Origin: Leptolyngbya sp. FACHB-261
GTDB lineage: Bacteria; Cyanobacteriota; Cyanobacteriia; FACHB-261
Reading direction: 5' to 3'
Assembly (NCBI RefSeq): GCF_014696065.1
Contig: NZ_JACJPL010000015.1
Coordinates: 124,001 to 188,000, forward strand
DNA: 64,000 nt
Part shown: one piece after another, positions 1 through 8,804 of the stretch
Layout of the letters: each line of letters opens with the position of its first letter
Numbering within the stretch: the stretch's first letter is position 1
Program-made: the position numbers and the translations under genes
The notes under the pieces: generated by a model
Told to the model about the DNA's origin: nothing
The model's database searches: none
What the model saw: the letters and a program-made list of their open reading frames with translations, nothing else

Positions 1-1
1 C

Positions 2-1096
2 TATCGATTCTTATCGGGGATTATCTCGCCCTTCTTTCTAACGGTTTTGGGGGCGCTCTTACTGGTTGCAGCAGCAGCGACCGGTTTGAGTCTCTTCTTT
101 GTGGAGACGCCAGCAGCACGAGCCATTTGGGAAATTCTGGCCTTTCCCTTTACGCCCATTGGTCTGATTTTTCTGTTGCTGCTCTCGTCACTGCGTCAGG
201 GCAAGTTAGGCTCACTGCTGCCAATTGCTCTGGTGCTGTTGTACCTATTTAGTAATCCGATTCTGGCGGAGCGGATGGCGGGCAGCTTGGAGCAGGAAGC
301 TGCGCGGCAACTATTGCAAGAACCCACCAGTCCTCTCAACGGTGGAGCGGCAGCCGATGCCATTGTGGTGGTTGGCAACCCGACCCGACCACCCTTGCCG
401 CCTCGTCCCATGCGCATTCCTGAGGTTACAGAGTCGGGCGACCTGCTCATTTACGCTAGTCAGCTCTACCAGGGTGGGCAAGTTCGAGGCGATGGTGCCG
501 TAGTGGTTAGCAGTGGCCCCCGCGTTGGCTTGCAAGGGCGCTTGGGCTGCCCACCAGGCTGTGCTCAGATTACGGGACAGGTGGCACCGGGCGTTGACCC
601 CGAGGCGACAGATATGGCCACCTTTTTGAGCACCTTCGGCGTTCCGGCTGACCGCATTGTCCAGGATGCCGAAAGCTCAACCCTGCGGCGCACGGCTGAG
701 CGCATTCGAGGTTTATTGACGGACCGAGGCTTAGGCAGTCGCATTCTGCTGGTAACGACGGCCCTGCAAATGCCCCGAGCGGCGGGGACTTTCCGCAATG
801 TGGGCTTCCAGGTCTATCCTGCTCCGGTTGATTTCTTTGTCAGCCAGCCCAACACAACTGAGGTCCAGCGTCGCTTTAGTCCTAGAGACTTTTTGCCAGA
901 TGCTGATGCGCTAGCGCTCTCAACCCGAGCCTGGAACGAATATCTGCTGCAATTGCTCTCGTTCTTGCTGGGTTGGCTGTCGCCGCCCTGCCCCAATGGC
1001 TGTGTTCCTGGGCCTGCGCCGACCGCTGTTCTGCCTACTTTTACGGGACTAGCTACTCTGCCGCCCAAGCTGATTTCTGACCCAATTTCCTCTTAA
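2..1096 (+). CDS. YdcF/DUF218-family membrane protein, 5' end cut by window
   Basis: The reading frame is open to the left edge. A TTG at 47 is possible, but the upstream in-frame residues (YRFLSGIISPFFLT) look like the usual N-terminus of this family, so the true start is probably just outside the window. Two hydrophobic segments (about residues 1-20 and 30-70 counted from the TTG) precede a DUF218 domain beginning DAIVVVGN near residue 104. DUF218 proteins (ElyC/SanA/YdcF group) are inner-membrane proteins linked to envelope or peptidoglycan integrity; their biochemical activity is mostly unknown. The Ser-Ser-Thr-Leu-Arg-Arg-Thr stretch near residue 210 fits the conserved ST.R.NA-like helix of the domain. 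A Pro/Cys-rich C-terminus (about residue 310 onward) follows the domain. Family call is from recognised motifs only. Confidence 0.72.
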   Translation, partial: YRFLSGIISPFFLTVLGALLLVAAAATGLSLFFVETPAARAIWEILAFPFTPIGLIFLLLLSSLRQGKLGSLLPIALVLLYLFSNPILAERMAGSLEQEAARQLLQEPTSPLNGGAAADAIVVVGNPTRPPLPPRPMRIPEVTESGDLLIYASQLYQGGQVRGDGAVVVSSGPRVGLQGRLGCPPGCAQITGQVAPGVDPEATDMATFLSTFGVPADRIVQDAESSTLRRTAERIRGLLTDRGLGSRILLVTTALQMPRAAGTFRNVGFQVYPAPVDFFVSQPNTTEVQRRFSPRDFLPDADALALSTRAWNEYLLQLLSFLLGWLSPPCPNGCVPGPAPTAVLPTFTGLATLPPKLISDPISS

Positions 1097-1208
1097 CCTC
1101 TACACCTTATAATGGGGGTTTAAGCAGGGTTTTGTCTGTCTGGCCTAATAAATCCGTTAGACTACTGATGGCGTTCTTCTGTGCGCCCTTAGTAGGTTTA
1201 GTCTCACT

Positions 1209-1853
1209 ATGATTTCCTCATCCGTCCGTTCCAGTCTTCAGGTTCGTCCCTGTACGGCTGCGGATGCTGTCGCAGCAACGCAACTTTTATTTGCAGCGGG
1301 ACCTGAGTTATTTACCTACACCTTCGCTTCGTCTGCAGAAAAAACTCTGGAGATTTTGACCAAAGCTTTTGCGAAGCCCGATCATGCCTTTAGTTACAGC
1401 CATGCTCAAGTTGCAGAGGTTGAGGGTGAGGTAGTGGGCTTGCTGGTGAGCTACAGCGGCGCACTCAAAACCGAAGCAGAGAACCGGGTCCATCAGGTGA
1501 TGCCTGGTATTGTGCCGGTCTGGAAGGTGCCAGGTATGCTGCTCAATCTCACCGACCTCAACCGGGTGAAGCAGCCAGTGCCAGTCCAGGATTACTATGT
1601 TCTGTGCGTAGCAGTGAAACCAGAGCTGCAGGGGCAGGGGATTGGCACTTGCCTGTTAAGCCAAGCAGAAACTATGGCCGCACTAGAGGGTTGTGGTGCT
1701 GTGGCCCTAGATCTCACTTTGAACAATCAACAGGCCTTGCGCTTTTGCCAAGGGCTAGGCTATCGCGTAGTGCAAAGCAGCACGACGCCTCGCTTTGAGC
1801 GGCAAACTGGGGCAGGTGGATTACAGCGCTTGGTCAAGCCTTTGGTTGTCTAG
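1209..1853 (+). CDS. GNAT-family N-acetyltransferase
   Basis: A 214-residue protein with an ATG start. The C-terminal half holds the acetyl-CoA binding signature of GNAT enzymes: VKPELQGQGIGTCLL (about residues 137-151), in which Q-x-x-G-I-G contacts the CoA pyrophosphate. It is followed by LDLTLNNQQALRFCQGLGYR, the typical strand-helix with Asn and aromatic residues after motif A. The N-terminal part is less conserved and would set substrate choice, which cannot be read from sequence. No signal peptide or membrane segment is visible. It stands alone between the DUF218 gene (112 bp upstream) and the DUF3172 gene, all in the same direction. Confidence 0.85.
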   Translation: MISSSVRSSLQVRPCTAADAVAATQLLFAAGPELFTYTFASSAEKTLEILTKAFAKPDHAFSYSHAQVAEVEGEVVGLLVSYSGALKTEAENRVHQVMPGIVPVWKVPGMLLNLTDLNRVKQPVPVQDYYVLCVAVKPELQGQGIGTCLLSQAETMAALEGCGAVALDLTLNNQQALRFCQGLGYRVVQSSTTPRFERQTGAGGLQRLVKPLVV

Positions 1854-1916
1854 GAACTACGAGTCCAGCTGTCTCACGGCATACTGGAGAAGAGTTTGCT
1901 CCCCAGATTTCTTCCC

Positions 1917-2465
1917 ATGACGCGCAGATCCCCCGCTCGAGAGCCAGCCGACCGTCGTAGCCGCACCAGTAGCCCCAGCAGTGGCGGCGGTGGCGGTGGC
2001 GGCAAAAACCCTTACACCACCCTGGCAGCTGGTGGCGCGATCCTAATTCTGGGGATTGGCATTGGTATTGCCTTCAATACGGTTAGCCCCAACAAGAACG
2101 TTGCCGATGGTAACTACATCGATAACAACGCGCCCAATAAAGAGTTTTGCATTCAGTATGGGCGTAGTGCGATGGTAATGAATAATCGCATTTATGTCAC
2201 TTGGAACCCGTTCTCAGTTTATGTAGCTCAGGCTGTGATGGAGCCCGGTTGTGTAATCCGTTCTGAAAACTGGAACATCATTCAGCAGCGCAACCTAATC
2301 AATAACGATGACGTGCGCCGCTGCAAAGCCAACATGAACACGTTTGCTTATACCGGCGATTTAGATAAGAGCCCGCGCATTGAATGCGTTTATGAAAGCG
2401 GCGAGGATCGCAACTTGTATGAGCGAGCCCTACCCAGCCCCGGTAGCAACCCGCCCCCCAATTGA
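1917..2465 (+). CDS. DUF3172 family single-pass membrane protein
   Basis: ATG at 1917 gives 182 residues starting MTRRSPAREP; a TTG at 1896 is in frame but adds nothing family-like. The N-terminus is basic and Ser-rich with a run of seven Gly (about residues 28-34). A transmembrane helix follows (about 41-60, LAAGGAILILGIGIGIAF), then a soluble domain with FCIQYGRSAMVMNNRIYVTWNPF, a Cys in PGCVIRSENW, and NMNTFAYTGDL, which I recognise as DUF3172 of cyanobacteria. Function is unknown. The predicted topology places the conserved domain outside the cytoplasm. It ends with a short Pro-rich tail. Confidence 0.82.
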   Translation: MTRRSPAREPADRRSRTSSPSSGGGGGGGKNPYTTLAAGGAILILGIGIGIAFNTVSPNKNVADGNYIDNNAPNKEFCIQYGRSAMVMNNRIYVTWNPFSVYVAQAVMEPGCVIRSENWNIIQQRNLINNDDVRRCKANMNTFAYTGDLDKSPRIECVYESGEDRNLYERALPSPGSNPPPN

Positions 2466-2605
2466 CTTCAATCAGTTCTTGAAGCAGGTTCTTCACAAGA
2501 CTTCTACCCGCTCATGATCGCTATCCTGATTGTTAACTGGTCACGGCTGAATTGAGCAGGCATACTAGACGCGGAAGTCCTTCAGCCCCTAGGAGCAGTT
2601 CCTTC

Positions 2606-2848
2606 GTGAGCCAAGAGAATTTCAGTGAGATTAAGAACACCCACCTGTACGTGGAGCGGCACGAGCAATGGCTGAAAACCAGGTTCCCTGAGCTTCGCCT
2701 TGAGCAAAGAGTGACGATGGCGATTGCCATGGCCCAAGTTTCGTCCCTTGACAGTTTGGAGCAGCGCATTTGCAAGTCACTTGCCAGTCTTAAGAAGACT
2801 GACCCTCTGCCCTTGGGAACGGCAGATTACGAGAGCTTGCGTCAATAG
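2606..2848 (+). CDS. small hypothetical protein
   Basis: An 80-residue reading frame from a GTG at 2606 (a TTG at 2552 would add 18 Ser/Arg-rich residues). The sequence is amphipathic and helical-looking (HLYVERHEQWLKTRFPELRLEQR) with no membrane segment. I do not recognise a family. It lies between DUF3172 and the convergent ggt gene. The moderate charge pattern and even codon use favour a real gene, but the start is uncertain and there is no clear ribosome binding site. Confidence 0.42.
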   Translation: MSQENFSEIKNTHLYVERHEQWLKTRFPELRLEQRVTMAIAMAQVSSLDSLEQRICKSLASLKKTDPLPLGTADYESLRQ

Positions 2849-2905
2849 TTTCAAGCTACTAGTTTGAAGCCAGTTGAGAATAGTAGTTGGCGCTAGCTCC
2901 AGCCT

Positions 2906-4489
2906 CTAGAAGCCAACTGCAGAGCCGTCTTTGCGTGGATCAGAACCTCCGGTCAGCACGCCGGTTTCTGAGTCGATGGCAATGGCTTGGTAGCCGCCAA
3001 AGGTGCGGTCACGGCTGCCGATTGCATGGCCCAAAGCTGCCAGTTGCTCGGCAACCGTTGCACCGATGCCGGGTTCTAGGGAAACTCGGTTGCCCCCAGG
3101 CAGAATCTCATGGAAGAAGCGTGGAGCTTCGCCAGCTTGCTGCGCGTCCATGCCGAATTCCAATTGGTTAAGCAAGACTTGCACTTGGCCGTGGGGTTGC
3201 AAATGGCCACCCATCACCCCAAACACTAGCCAGGGTTTGCCATCTCGGAACGCCATGGCTGGAATAATCGTGTGCAAAGGCCGTTTGCGAGGCGCCAAAC
3301 TATTGGGATGCCCTGGCTCCAACGAGAACATGGAGCCGCGATTTTGCAGGACGACACCTGTTTCGCCTGCTACTAATCCAGAGCCAAAATCATCGAACAG
3401 GCTGTTGATGAGGGAAACTGCATTGCCTTCTGAATCAACAGCACAGAGGTAAACTGTATCGCCGCGCGAGGGGGTTCCCGGTGGCACCGGTTCGGGGAGG
3501 GCGCGTTCCGGTTTAAACAATCGCCAGCGCTCTTGAGCGTAGGCTTTTGAGACCAGTTGGGTCAAAGGAACCTGGCTGAAGTCCAAGTCGCCATAGAACG
3601 CGTCACGGTCGGCATAGGCTAGCTTTTTCGCTTCGATTAAGCGGTGCAGGTAGTCAGCACTGTTGTGCTCGAAGCGGCTCAGGTTCTCGCCTTCTAGGAA
3701 GTTGAGCATTTGCAAGGCCACCAAACCATGACCGTTGGGCGGCAACTCATAGAGGGTGACATCGCGGTAGGTGGTTGAGAGTGGCTCGATCCAGTCGCTA
3801 GTGTGGGCTGCCAGATCGGACTCATTTAAAGGACAACCGACGACAGCACAGGCTCGGGCAATTTCTGCTGCCACCGCCCCTTGATAAAAGCCATCCCGGC
3901 CTTGAGCCGCTACGACTCTCAAGGTTTGAGCTAGCCGGGGCAGTTCGGCAATTTCACTGGCTTGGGGAGCGGGCAGGTAGCAGGCTGCGGCATCTGGATC
4001 CTTGGCTAACAGTGGCGCTTCTGCTCTCCAAGCCGCCGCTGCGATGGGCTGAACTGGAAAGCCTGTGGCGGCAAAGTCGATGGCAGGTTGCAAAATTTGG
4101 TCCCAGCTCAGCCGCCCAAAACGCTGATGCAATTGCCACCAGCAGTCCACCACACCTGGGACAGTGACGCTGAGTGGACCTCGCTCTGGCATTTGGTCTG
4201 CACCGATCTGGTCAATGCTTAGGCCGGCGGGGGCGCGACCACTGCCATTGAGCCCGTAGAGCTGCTGGTCCTTGGCCCACCAGACCAGAGCGAAACCATC
4301 GCCGCCCAACCCTGTAGACCCTGGTTCAATCACAGTCTGCACGGCAGCGGTTGCAATCGCAGCATCAACCGCATTGCCCCCCTGCCACAAAATCTGTAAC
4401 CCCGCAGTTGAGGCTAGAACCTGGCTAGAGCAGACCATTCCTCGCCGTGCGTAGACCGGTGAGCGCCCGATTGGGTAGCGAAAAGGCAT
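2906..4489 (-). CDS. ggt: gamma-glutamyltransferase family protein
   Basis: A 527-residue Ntn-hydrolase. The first half has the family hallmark GGNAVDAAIATA (about residues 37-48) and GSTGLGGDGF (58-66). The small subunit would begin at the catalytic Thr345 in SRGDTVYLCAVD, where autoprocessing occurs; the following EGNAVSLINSLFDDFGSG matches the substrate-binding part. GGTs transfer or hydrolyse the gamma-glutamyl group of glutathione and related compounds. Unlike the periplasmic E. coli enzyme, no signal peptide is visible (it starts MPFRYPIGRSPVYARRGMV), so this copy resembles cytoplasmic YwrD-type members. The substrate may therefore not be glutathione. The gene diverges from the 4666 gene. 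Confidence 0.9.
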   Translation of the reverse strand: MPFRYPIGRSPVYARRGMVCSSQVLASTAGLQILWQGGNAVDAAIATAAVQTVIEPGSTGLGGDGFALVWWAKDQQLYGLNGSGRAPAGLSIDQIGADQMPERGPLSVTVPGVVDCWWQLHQRFGRLSWDQILQPAIDFAATGFPVQPIAAAAWRAEAPLLAKDPDAAACYLPAPQASEIAELPRLAQTLRVVAAQGRDGFYQGAVAAEIARACAVVGCPLNESDLAAHTSDWIEPLSTTYRDVTLYELPPNGHGLVALQMLNFLEGENLSRFEHNSADYLHRLIEAKKLAYADRDAFYGDLDFSQVPLTQLVSKAYAQERWRLFKPERALPEPVPPGTPSRGDTVYLCAVDSEGNAVSLINSLFDDFGSGLVAGETGVVLQNRGSMFSLEPGHPNSLAPRKRPLHTIIPAMAFRDGKPWLVFGVMGGHLQPHGQVQVLLNQLEFGMDAQQAGEAPRFFHEILPGGNRVSLEPGIGATVAEQLAALGHAIGSRDRTFGGYQAIAIDSETGVLTGGSDPRKDGSAVGF

Positions 4490-4665
4490 AGGTTTGGCGT
4501 CTCTGATGGATGTCTGGTTGATGGCTGGTGTCTTAAAACAATGTCTTAAGTTAAGGGCTTGTGGACGGGAACCTGGGCAAAGGGCTAGCAGTCAGGCAAT
4601 GATAATATACCTAAGGCCTATGGCCTGTTTGCTCCCTGACCTTTACACTTGTGGTAACTTTTTGG

Positions 4666-5433
4666 ATGCTGCGCCACCTGCGACTGACTCTGTTGCCCGC
4701 ACTTGCGGCTACTGCCTGTGTCATGCTGCCTGTCGCAGCTTGGGCTCAGCAGCCTCCCCCTTCCCGACCGGCCAATCAACAATCTCCTGACCAACTTGAT
4801 GATCCGAGCGATCTGCGAACGCTGACTCAGCAAAACAGCATTCTGAGCTTGCAAGGTGCAGAGCGCTTGATGACTGACGCTGATTCTGCCATCAATTCTC
4901 AGAATTATGGAGTGGCAGCGACTAAGCTCCAAGACGCTCGTCAGGTTTTCAATCAGCTCTCCAACTTTTATCAAGAGTTGGGCACTAGCTTTGCTGGCAT
5001 TGACAATCGCATCAGCGAAGGCCTACGCCAGAAAGCGCTGCAAACAGCCCAACAGCGTGACCAAGCGACCTATCAACTGGCTTTGGTCCACCGCGCCCAG
5101 AACCGTCCTGAGCTATCGGTACCGCTGCTGATTCAGATTATTCGCAGCCAACAGCCGACCCGCGAATTGGGTCAGCAGGCTTACCAACAGCTTTTGGAAC
5201 TAGGGTTTGTGGAGTCTCCCTTCCGGGCACCACAGGCACGTCAGCCACAACAACCGATTCAGGGGCTACCTTCGCAACGTCAGCTAGAGCAGCAACTCCG
5301 GCAACGTCAACAACAGCAGCAACCGGCTCAACAGCAGCCAGCTCAGCCCGCTAGACCAGCCCAGCCAGCTCAACCGGCGGCTCAACCAGCCCAACCAGCC
5401 CAACCAGCTCAACCGGCAGCTCCCAGACCGTAG
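4666..5433 (+). CDS. conserved cyanobacterial secreted protein with Gln/Pro/Ala repeat tail
   Basis: ATG at 4666 (a GTG at 4651 is also in frame) gives a clear signal peptide ending AAWA-Q near residue 28. The mature protein has a helical domain (about residues 45-175) with ALVHRAQNRPELSVPLLIQIIRSQQPTRELG, which I recall as conserved in hypothetical proteins of many cyanobacteria; no function is known to me. From about residue 185 onward it becomes low-complexity, rich in Gln, Arg and Pro-Ala-Gln repeats. The tail probably spans or binds the periplasm or cell wall, which is inference. The start is uncertain by five codons. A strong bidirectional terminator lies 48 bp downstream. Confidence 0.78.
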   Translation: MLRHLRLTLLPALAATACVMLPVAAWAQQPPPSRPANQQSPDQLDDPSDLRTLTQQNSILSLQGAERLMTDADSAINSQNYGVAATKLQDARQVFNQLSNFYQELGTSFAGIDNRISEGLRQKALQTAQQRDQATYQLALVHRAQNRPELSVPLLIQIIRSQQPTRELGQQAYQQLLELGFVESPFRAPQARQPQQPIQGLPSQRQLEQQLRQRQQQQQPAQQQPAQPARPAQPAQPAAQPAQPAQPAQPAAPRP

Positions 5434-5480
5434 CGTCTGCTTGTTTAGTGCTTGTTTGGCCTATAGCGATTAAGCTTCTA

Positions 5481-5521
5481 CCAAAAGCCCCTACCTTCTA
5501 ATTTGAGGTAGGGGCTTTTGG
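5481..5521. terminator. bidirectional intrinsic terminator
   Basis: A perfect 15-bp inverted repeat (ccaaaagcccctacc / ggtaggggcttttgg) with an 11-nt loop lies between two convergent genes. The T-rich ends of the stem would give a U-run in both directions. Confidence 0.85.
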
Positions 5522-5607
5522 ATCAGGGGTTAAGCCCGTTGTGAATAGCCTGCTGTAAATAGCTTGCGATAGAAATAGTAGGCAGGGATAGTAGGCAATA
5601 TCCACTT

Positions 5608-6057
5608 CTACTTTAAGCGGCGCAAAATACTCAACAACTCGCTATTTTCACGCTTGAAGATTGGCAGAATTTCAGCATGGGCGTACTGCACAATACCTTC
5701 TCGATCGAGAATGAAATAGGCTCGACTAGTTCCAAGGAAACCAGCCACACCGTAGAGCTTGCTCACTTTTTGATCGCGATCACTTAAGAGAGGAAATTCC
5801 AGCTTGAGTTGCTTGGTAAATTCTTGGTGTTTTTCGATTGGGTCACTGCTGATACCGAGTATTTCAGTGCCCAGTTCGCGGAACTGCCGCCAGTCCGTGC
5901 CAAAGCATTGCATCTCACTGGTGCAAACGGGTGTGAAGTCACCGGGATAAAAGGCCAGCAGCACGTTGGTTTTGCCTTCGTAGCGGCTGAGGGTAATCTC
6001 GCCCCGATCACTGGGCAGAGTAAAGTCTGGCGCTTTTTGACCCACTTTAACGGCCAT
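5608..6057 (-). CDS. peroxiredoxin, AhpC/TSA (BCP/PrxQ-like) family
   Basis: A 149-residue thioredoxin-fold protein. The peroxidatic motif PGDFTPVC places the reactive Cys at residue 45, with Thr42 at the expected position and an Arg further on for the active site. A second Cys is at 51 (CTSEMQC), one residue further from Cys45 than the C-x4-C pair of classical BCP/PrxQ, so an intramolecular disulfide is possible but not assured. It reduces hydroperoxides with thiol donors, probably thioredoxin, in the cytoplasm. It shares the bidirectional terminator with the convergent gene. No partner reductase is adjacent. Confidence 0.9.
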   Translation of the reverse strand: MAVKVGQKAPDFTLPSDRGEITLSRYEGKTNVLLAFYPGDFTPVCTSEMQCFGTDWRQFRELGTEILGISSDPIEKHQEFTKQLKLEFPLLSDRDQKVSKLYGVAGFLGTSRAYFILDREGIVQYAHAEILPIFKRENSELLSILRRLK

Positions 6058-6108
6058 CTAGCAGTTTCCCCGCAGGCTAGAAATGTTGTTGAGGCTATTA
6101 TAGAACTC

Positions 6109-7281
6109 TCACTTTTGCTTGAAAGGAAGTTCTGCGTTGATGGCTTCCATTTCCTGAGCTTCCATCTGATTGACGTCCTTGATGTAGGGCTTCAAGATCT
6201 GCACCAGGCGAGGATGGTAGATGCGGTGCAAACTGGTGTTGCCGACAGCGGGGAAACCGCGACGCTTTTTATGTTGTCCGCCTGCACCGGGGTCAAAATC
6301 ACGAATGCCTTGCTGAATAGCATATTCAATAGGCGAGTAATAACAGGCTTCGAAGTGTAAACAATCGATATCCTGGTCGGCACCCCAATAGCGCCCATAA
6401 AGCTGATCGCCTTTGCGAATGCAGAAGGACATACCGATTGGATGGTCTTCGCGTCCTGCTGATTCTGCGGCAATGAAAACTACTCGATGGCGGTAGTTAT
6501 CGTGCAGCAGTTCAAAGAAACGCTTGGTTAAATATTTGCTGCCCCACATGAACTTGTCACAGGTGCTGCTGTAAAAGTTGTACATCAGGGGAAACAGACG
6601 GTGAGGAATTTCCTCTCCGGCGTACACTTTCACATTCAGTTCGGCCTGAGTCACTGCCTTACGTTCGCGCTTGATATTGCGTCGTTGGTTGGCATTGAAC
6701 TCGCCTAAATAATCATCAAAGGTTTGATAATCGCGGTTTTGCCATTGATAGCTGTGGTGTTGCCAGGCGAGATAGCCATAGTCTTCAACAATCGGTCGCC
6801 AGTCCGGATCTACAAACAAAAAGTTGCAGCCCGATAGACTATTGCGTTCGCAAAAACGGTCGATTTCGCGCAGCATTAAGTGAGTGAGTGCGGTTTCGTC
6901 TTCATCTGGATCGATCAGAAAACGGTAACCGGTAGCTGGCGTAAAGGGAGACATCCCCAGCAGTTTGGGGTAGTAGTGAACGCCAAGACGATGGGCTAGA
7001 TCTGCCCACTGGTGGTCAAAGACGAACTCGCCATAGCTGTGGCCTTTGATATACAGCGGAGCAGCAGCGACTAGAGCGCCATCTCGCCAAACCAACAGGT
7101 GATTGGGCAACCAACCTTTGCGAGCAGTGGCACTGCCGGACTGCTCAGCGTTCCACAGCCATTCCCACTCCAAAAACGGTGTTTTGAGGGGTTCAGCCAG
7201 GGCATTCCAGCGGTCGCGGGGGACTTCAGCGACGTGATTCGTCCAAGTCAGCGCGTAGCGGGTCTGGGTTTGTTCAGCCAT
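6109..7281 (-). CDS. DUF482 / COG3146 GNAT-like protein
   Basis: A 390-residue protein with an ATG start. The middle and C-terminal parts show QRRNIKRERKAV, YNFYSSTCDKFMWGSKYLTKRFF and FDPGAGGQHKKRRGF, which are characteristic of COG3146 (DUF482). This family belongs to the FemAB-like/GNAT fold and is often annotated as peptidoglycan-biosynthesis related, but no reaction is established that I know of. No membrane segment or signal peptide is seen. It lies 51 bp upstream of the peroxiredoxin gene in the same direction, so the two may be cotranscribed. Confidence 0.85.
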   Translation of the reverse strand: MAEQTQTRYALTWTNHVAEVPRDRWNALAEPLKTPFLEWEWLWNAEQSGSATARKGWLPNHLLVWRDGALVAAAPLYIKGHSYGEFVFDHQWADLAHRLGVHYYPKLLGMSPFTPATGYRFLIDPDEDETALTHLMLREIDRFCERNSLSGCNFLFVDPDWRPIVEDYGYLAWQHHSYQWQNRDYQTFDDYLGEFNANQRRNIKRERKAVTQAELNVKVYAGEEIPHRLFPLMYNFYSSTCDKFMWGSKYLTKRFFELLHDNYRHRVVFIAAESAGREDHPIGMSFCIRKGDQLYGRYWGADQDIDCLHFEACYYSPIEYAIQQGIRDFDPGAGGQHKKRRGFPAVGNTSLHRIYHPRLVQILKPYIKDVNQMEAQEMEAINAELPFKQK

Positions 7282-7331
7282 CGGAAGCGCGCGGTGGGGC
7301 GAGGGGGTGGGCTTTCCTAAGTTTATACTTC

Positions 7332-8063
7332 TTAACTTGTAAGACTGCCTTCCTCTAAGAAAGCAGCCACCAGGCCCAGAGCCACCACGGGAGCCGTCAC
7401 TGCTCGCAAAATGCGGGAACCCAGCGAAACGGGTTGAAAACCAGCGGCTAGAGCCTGTTGCTGCTCGGATTCGGTCCAGCCGCCTTCAGGGCCGGTCAGC
7501 AGCAGAGTTTCACCCCACTGGAGCTGGCTCCAGAGGCTCGGGGGCTGGCTGCGAGTGACGCAGATGTATTTTTGCTCCAGGGGCTGGGTGGCTTGGAGCA
7601 GTTCTGAGAACGACAGCGGCTCCGCTAGCTCCGGGACAACGGTGCGCTCGGCCTGCTCTGCGGCTTCCTGGGCAATGCGCCGCCACCGCTCCAAACGTCC
7701 ACTGCCGGGTTGCATCAAGGTGCGTTCTGAGCGCAGCGGCCAGATTTGGCTGGCACCCAACTCGGTGAGTTGCCGCACGACTTCATCGAAGCCACTGCCC
7801 TTGGGCAAGGCAACTGCGACGCTGACCTTCACGGGTAACTCGGCCTGCTGTGCCAGAGCTTCGAGCAACTGAGCCATTGCGGCGTTGGCCTCTAGCTGAG
7901 CCCGCCACCAATGCCCCTGGCCATCCATAGCAATGAATTGAGCCCCGGTTGCCAAGCGCAGCACATTGCCCAAATAGTGCTGTTGGGGCGCGGTGAGCCG
8001 AATGCAATTGCCCTGGATTTGCTCTGGCGCAATTACCAGGCGTTGCAGCGTCAGAGGAGCCAC
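7332..8063 (-). CDS. rsmE: 16S rRNA (uracil(1498)-N(3))-methyltransferase RsmE
   Basis: A 243-residue SPOUT-class methyltransferase that methylates U1498 of 16S rRNA. The C-terminal knot is clear: LLLTGPEGGWTESEQQ (about residues 187-201) and LGSRILRAVTAPVVALGLVAAF (about 213-234), the SAM-binding signature. The N-terminal PUA-like domain begins LQRLVIAPEQI. The start is a GTG three nucleotides after the stop of the upstream DUF3188 gene, so translation is probably coupled. Confidence 0.93.
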   Translation of the reverse strand: MAPLTLQRLVIAPEQIQGNCIRLTAPQQHYLGNVLRLATGAQFIAMDGQGHWWRAQLEANAAMAQLLEALAQQAELPVKVSVAVALPKGSGFDEVVRQLTELGASQIWPLRSERTLMQPGSGRLERWRRIAQEAAEQAERTVVPELAEPLSFSELLQATQPLEQKYICVTRSQPPSLWSQLQWGETLLLTGPEGGWTESEQQQALAAGFQPVSLGSRILRAVTAPVVALGLVAAFLEEGSLTS

Positions 8064-8066
8064 GAC

Positions 8067-8264
8067 CTAATACCGCTTGAGAACTTTGACAGCTCCGGTC
8101 ACGCCGGTGCCCAAGCCCAGGACCAGCAGCAACAGCAAGATGCCTCCAGGCAGGATAGTTAGTAGACCGACGCCCCTCAGGAACCAGAGCACCAGCATCA
8201 GGGCGAGACAAAACACGCCCACGTACAGCAAGGTCATACCGATATCCAGCGGGCGGCGGCTCAT
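8067..8264 (-). CDS. DUF3188-like small membrane protein
   Basis: A 65-residue protein with two transmembrane helices (about residues 10-27 and 31-55) and a basic C-terminus (KVLKRY). The MSRRPLDIGMTLLYVG start resembles DUF3188 proteins of cyanobacteria; function unknown. It is the first gene of a two-gene unit with rsmE, three nucleotides apart. Conservation of this pairing would be informative about its role. Confidence 0.68.
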   Translation of the reverse strand: MSRRPLDIGMTLLYVGVFCLALMLVLWFLRGVGLLTILPGGILLLLLVLGLGTGVTGAVKVLKRY

Positions 8265-8400
8265 GAGAGTCTCAAGCGCAGTTTAACAATTGCTGCTCTA
8301 TCCTACCGTTTGCATCTCTGCCCAAGTCGCAATCTGTAATTGCAAGCAGTCTAGCTGGAGGCGTTGTACCCACTCGCTTATTTATCGCTACAGATTTCAC

Positions 8401-8449
8401 CCATCTCAACTTCCCCTTGGCAGGGGGAGATGCGGTAGGCGATGGGGTA
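8401..8449 (+). repeat. dispersed repeat, copy A
   Basis: Related to the two copies near 13.05 kb: an aac(t/c)tccccttg block, a complementary purine block, then a ggc-g-tggggt end. The pyrimidine and purine blocks can pair as a hairpin. This copy overlaps the 3' end of the hypothetical gene on the minus strand. Confidence 0.65.
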
Positions 8450-8804
8450 GTGAAGAAGCTGCGGCAATTCGCAATTGGTAGTGCTGTTGTCGCCACAATT
8501 GACGCCAATATTCGATGACGGATTGGGGATAGGTAAAGCGCTGACACTCTCGACGAATGATTTCGCCTAAGCAATCGAGCACGTGCAAATTGGCGCAGGC
8601 TTGGATGCTTTGGGCGCAGGCTTCGACCCATTCGCCAAAGGCACGATAACTCACGAATTGTCCGCCTCGGTCGCTGCGATGCACAAACAGTTGGTGAGGC
8701 CAATGTTCGTACCGGCAAATTAGGTTTTCGGCAATGCCTAGAAACTTGGCAATTTGCGCGAGAGAAATGCAAAGCTGCGGCTGAAGTACCTGCGTTAAAC
8801 GCAT
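8406..8804 (-). CDS. hypothetical protein, 3' end built from a dispersed repeat
   Basis: A 132-residue frame. Residues 1-110 look like a real protein: SLAQIAKFLGIAENLI resembles a helix-turn-helix or MerR-like start, followed by RWP/HxLFVH-type and EIIRRECQRF segments. The last 18 or so codons lie inside a copy of a short dispersed repeat (8401-8449), giving the low-complexity end LPHRLPHLPLPRGS. The overlapping 231-residue frame on the same strand is Arg/Ser/Pro-rich and looks like a shadow. I do not recognise the family with certainty. Confidence 0.55.
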   Translation of the reverse strand: MRLTQVLQPQLCISLAQIAKFLGIAENLICRYEHWPHQLFVHRSDRGGQFVSYRAFGEWVEACAQSIQACANLHVLDCLGEIIRRECQRFTYPQSVIEYWRQLWRQQHYQLRIAAASSLPHRLPHLPLPRGS

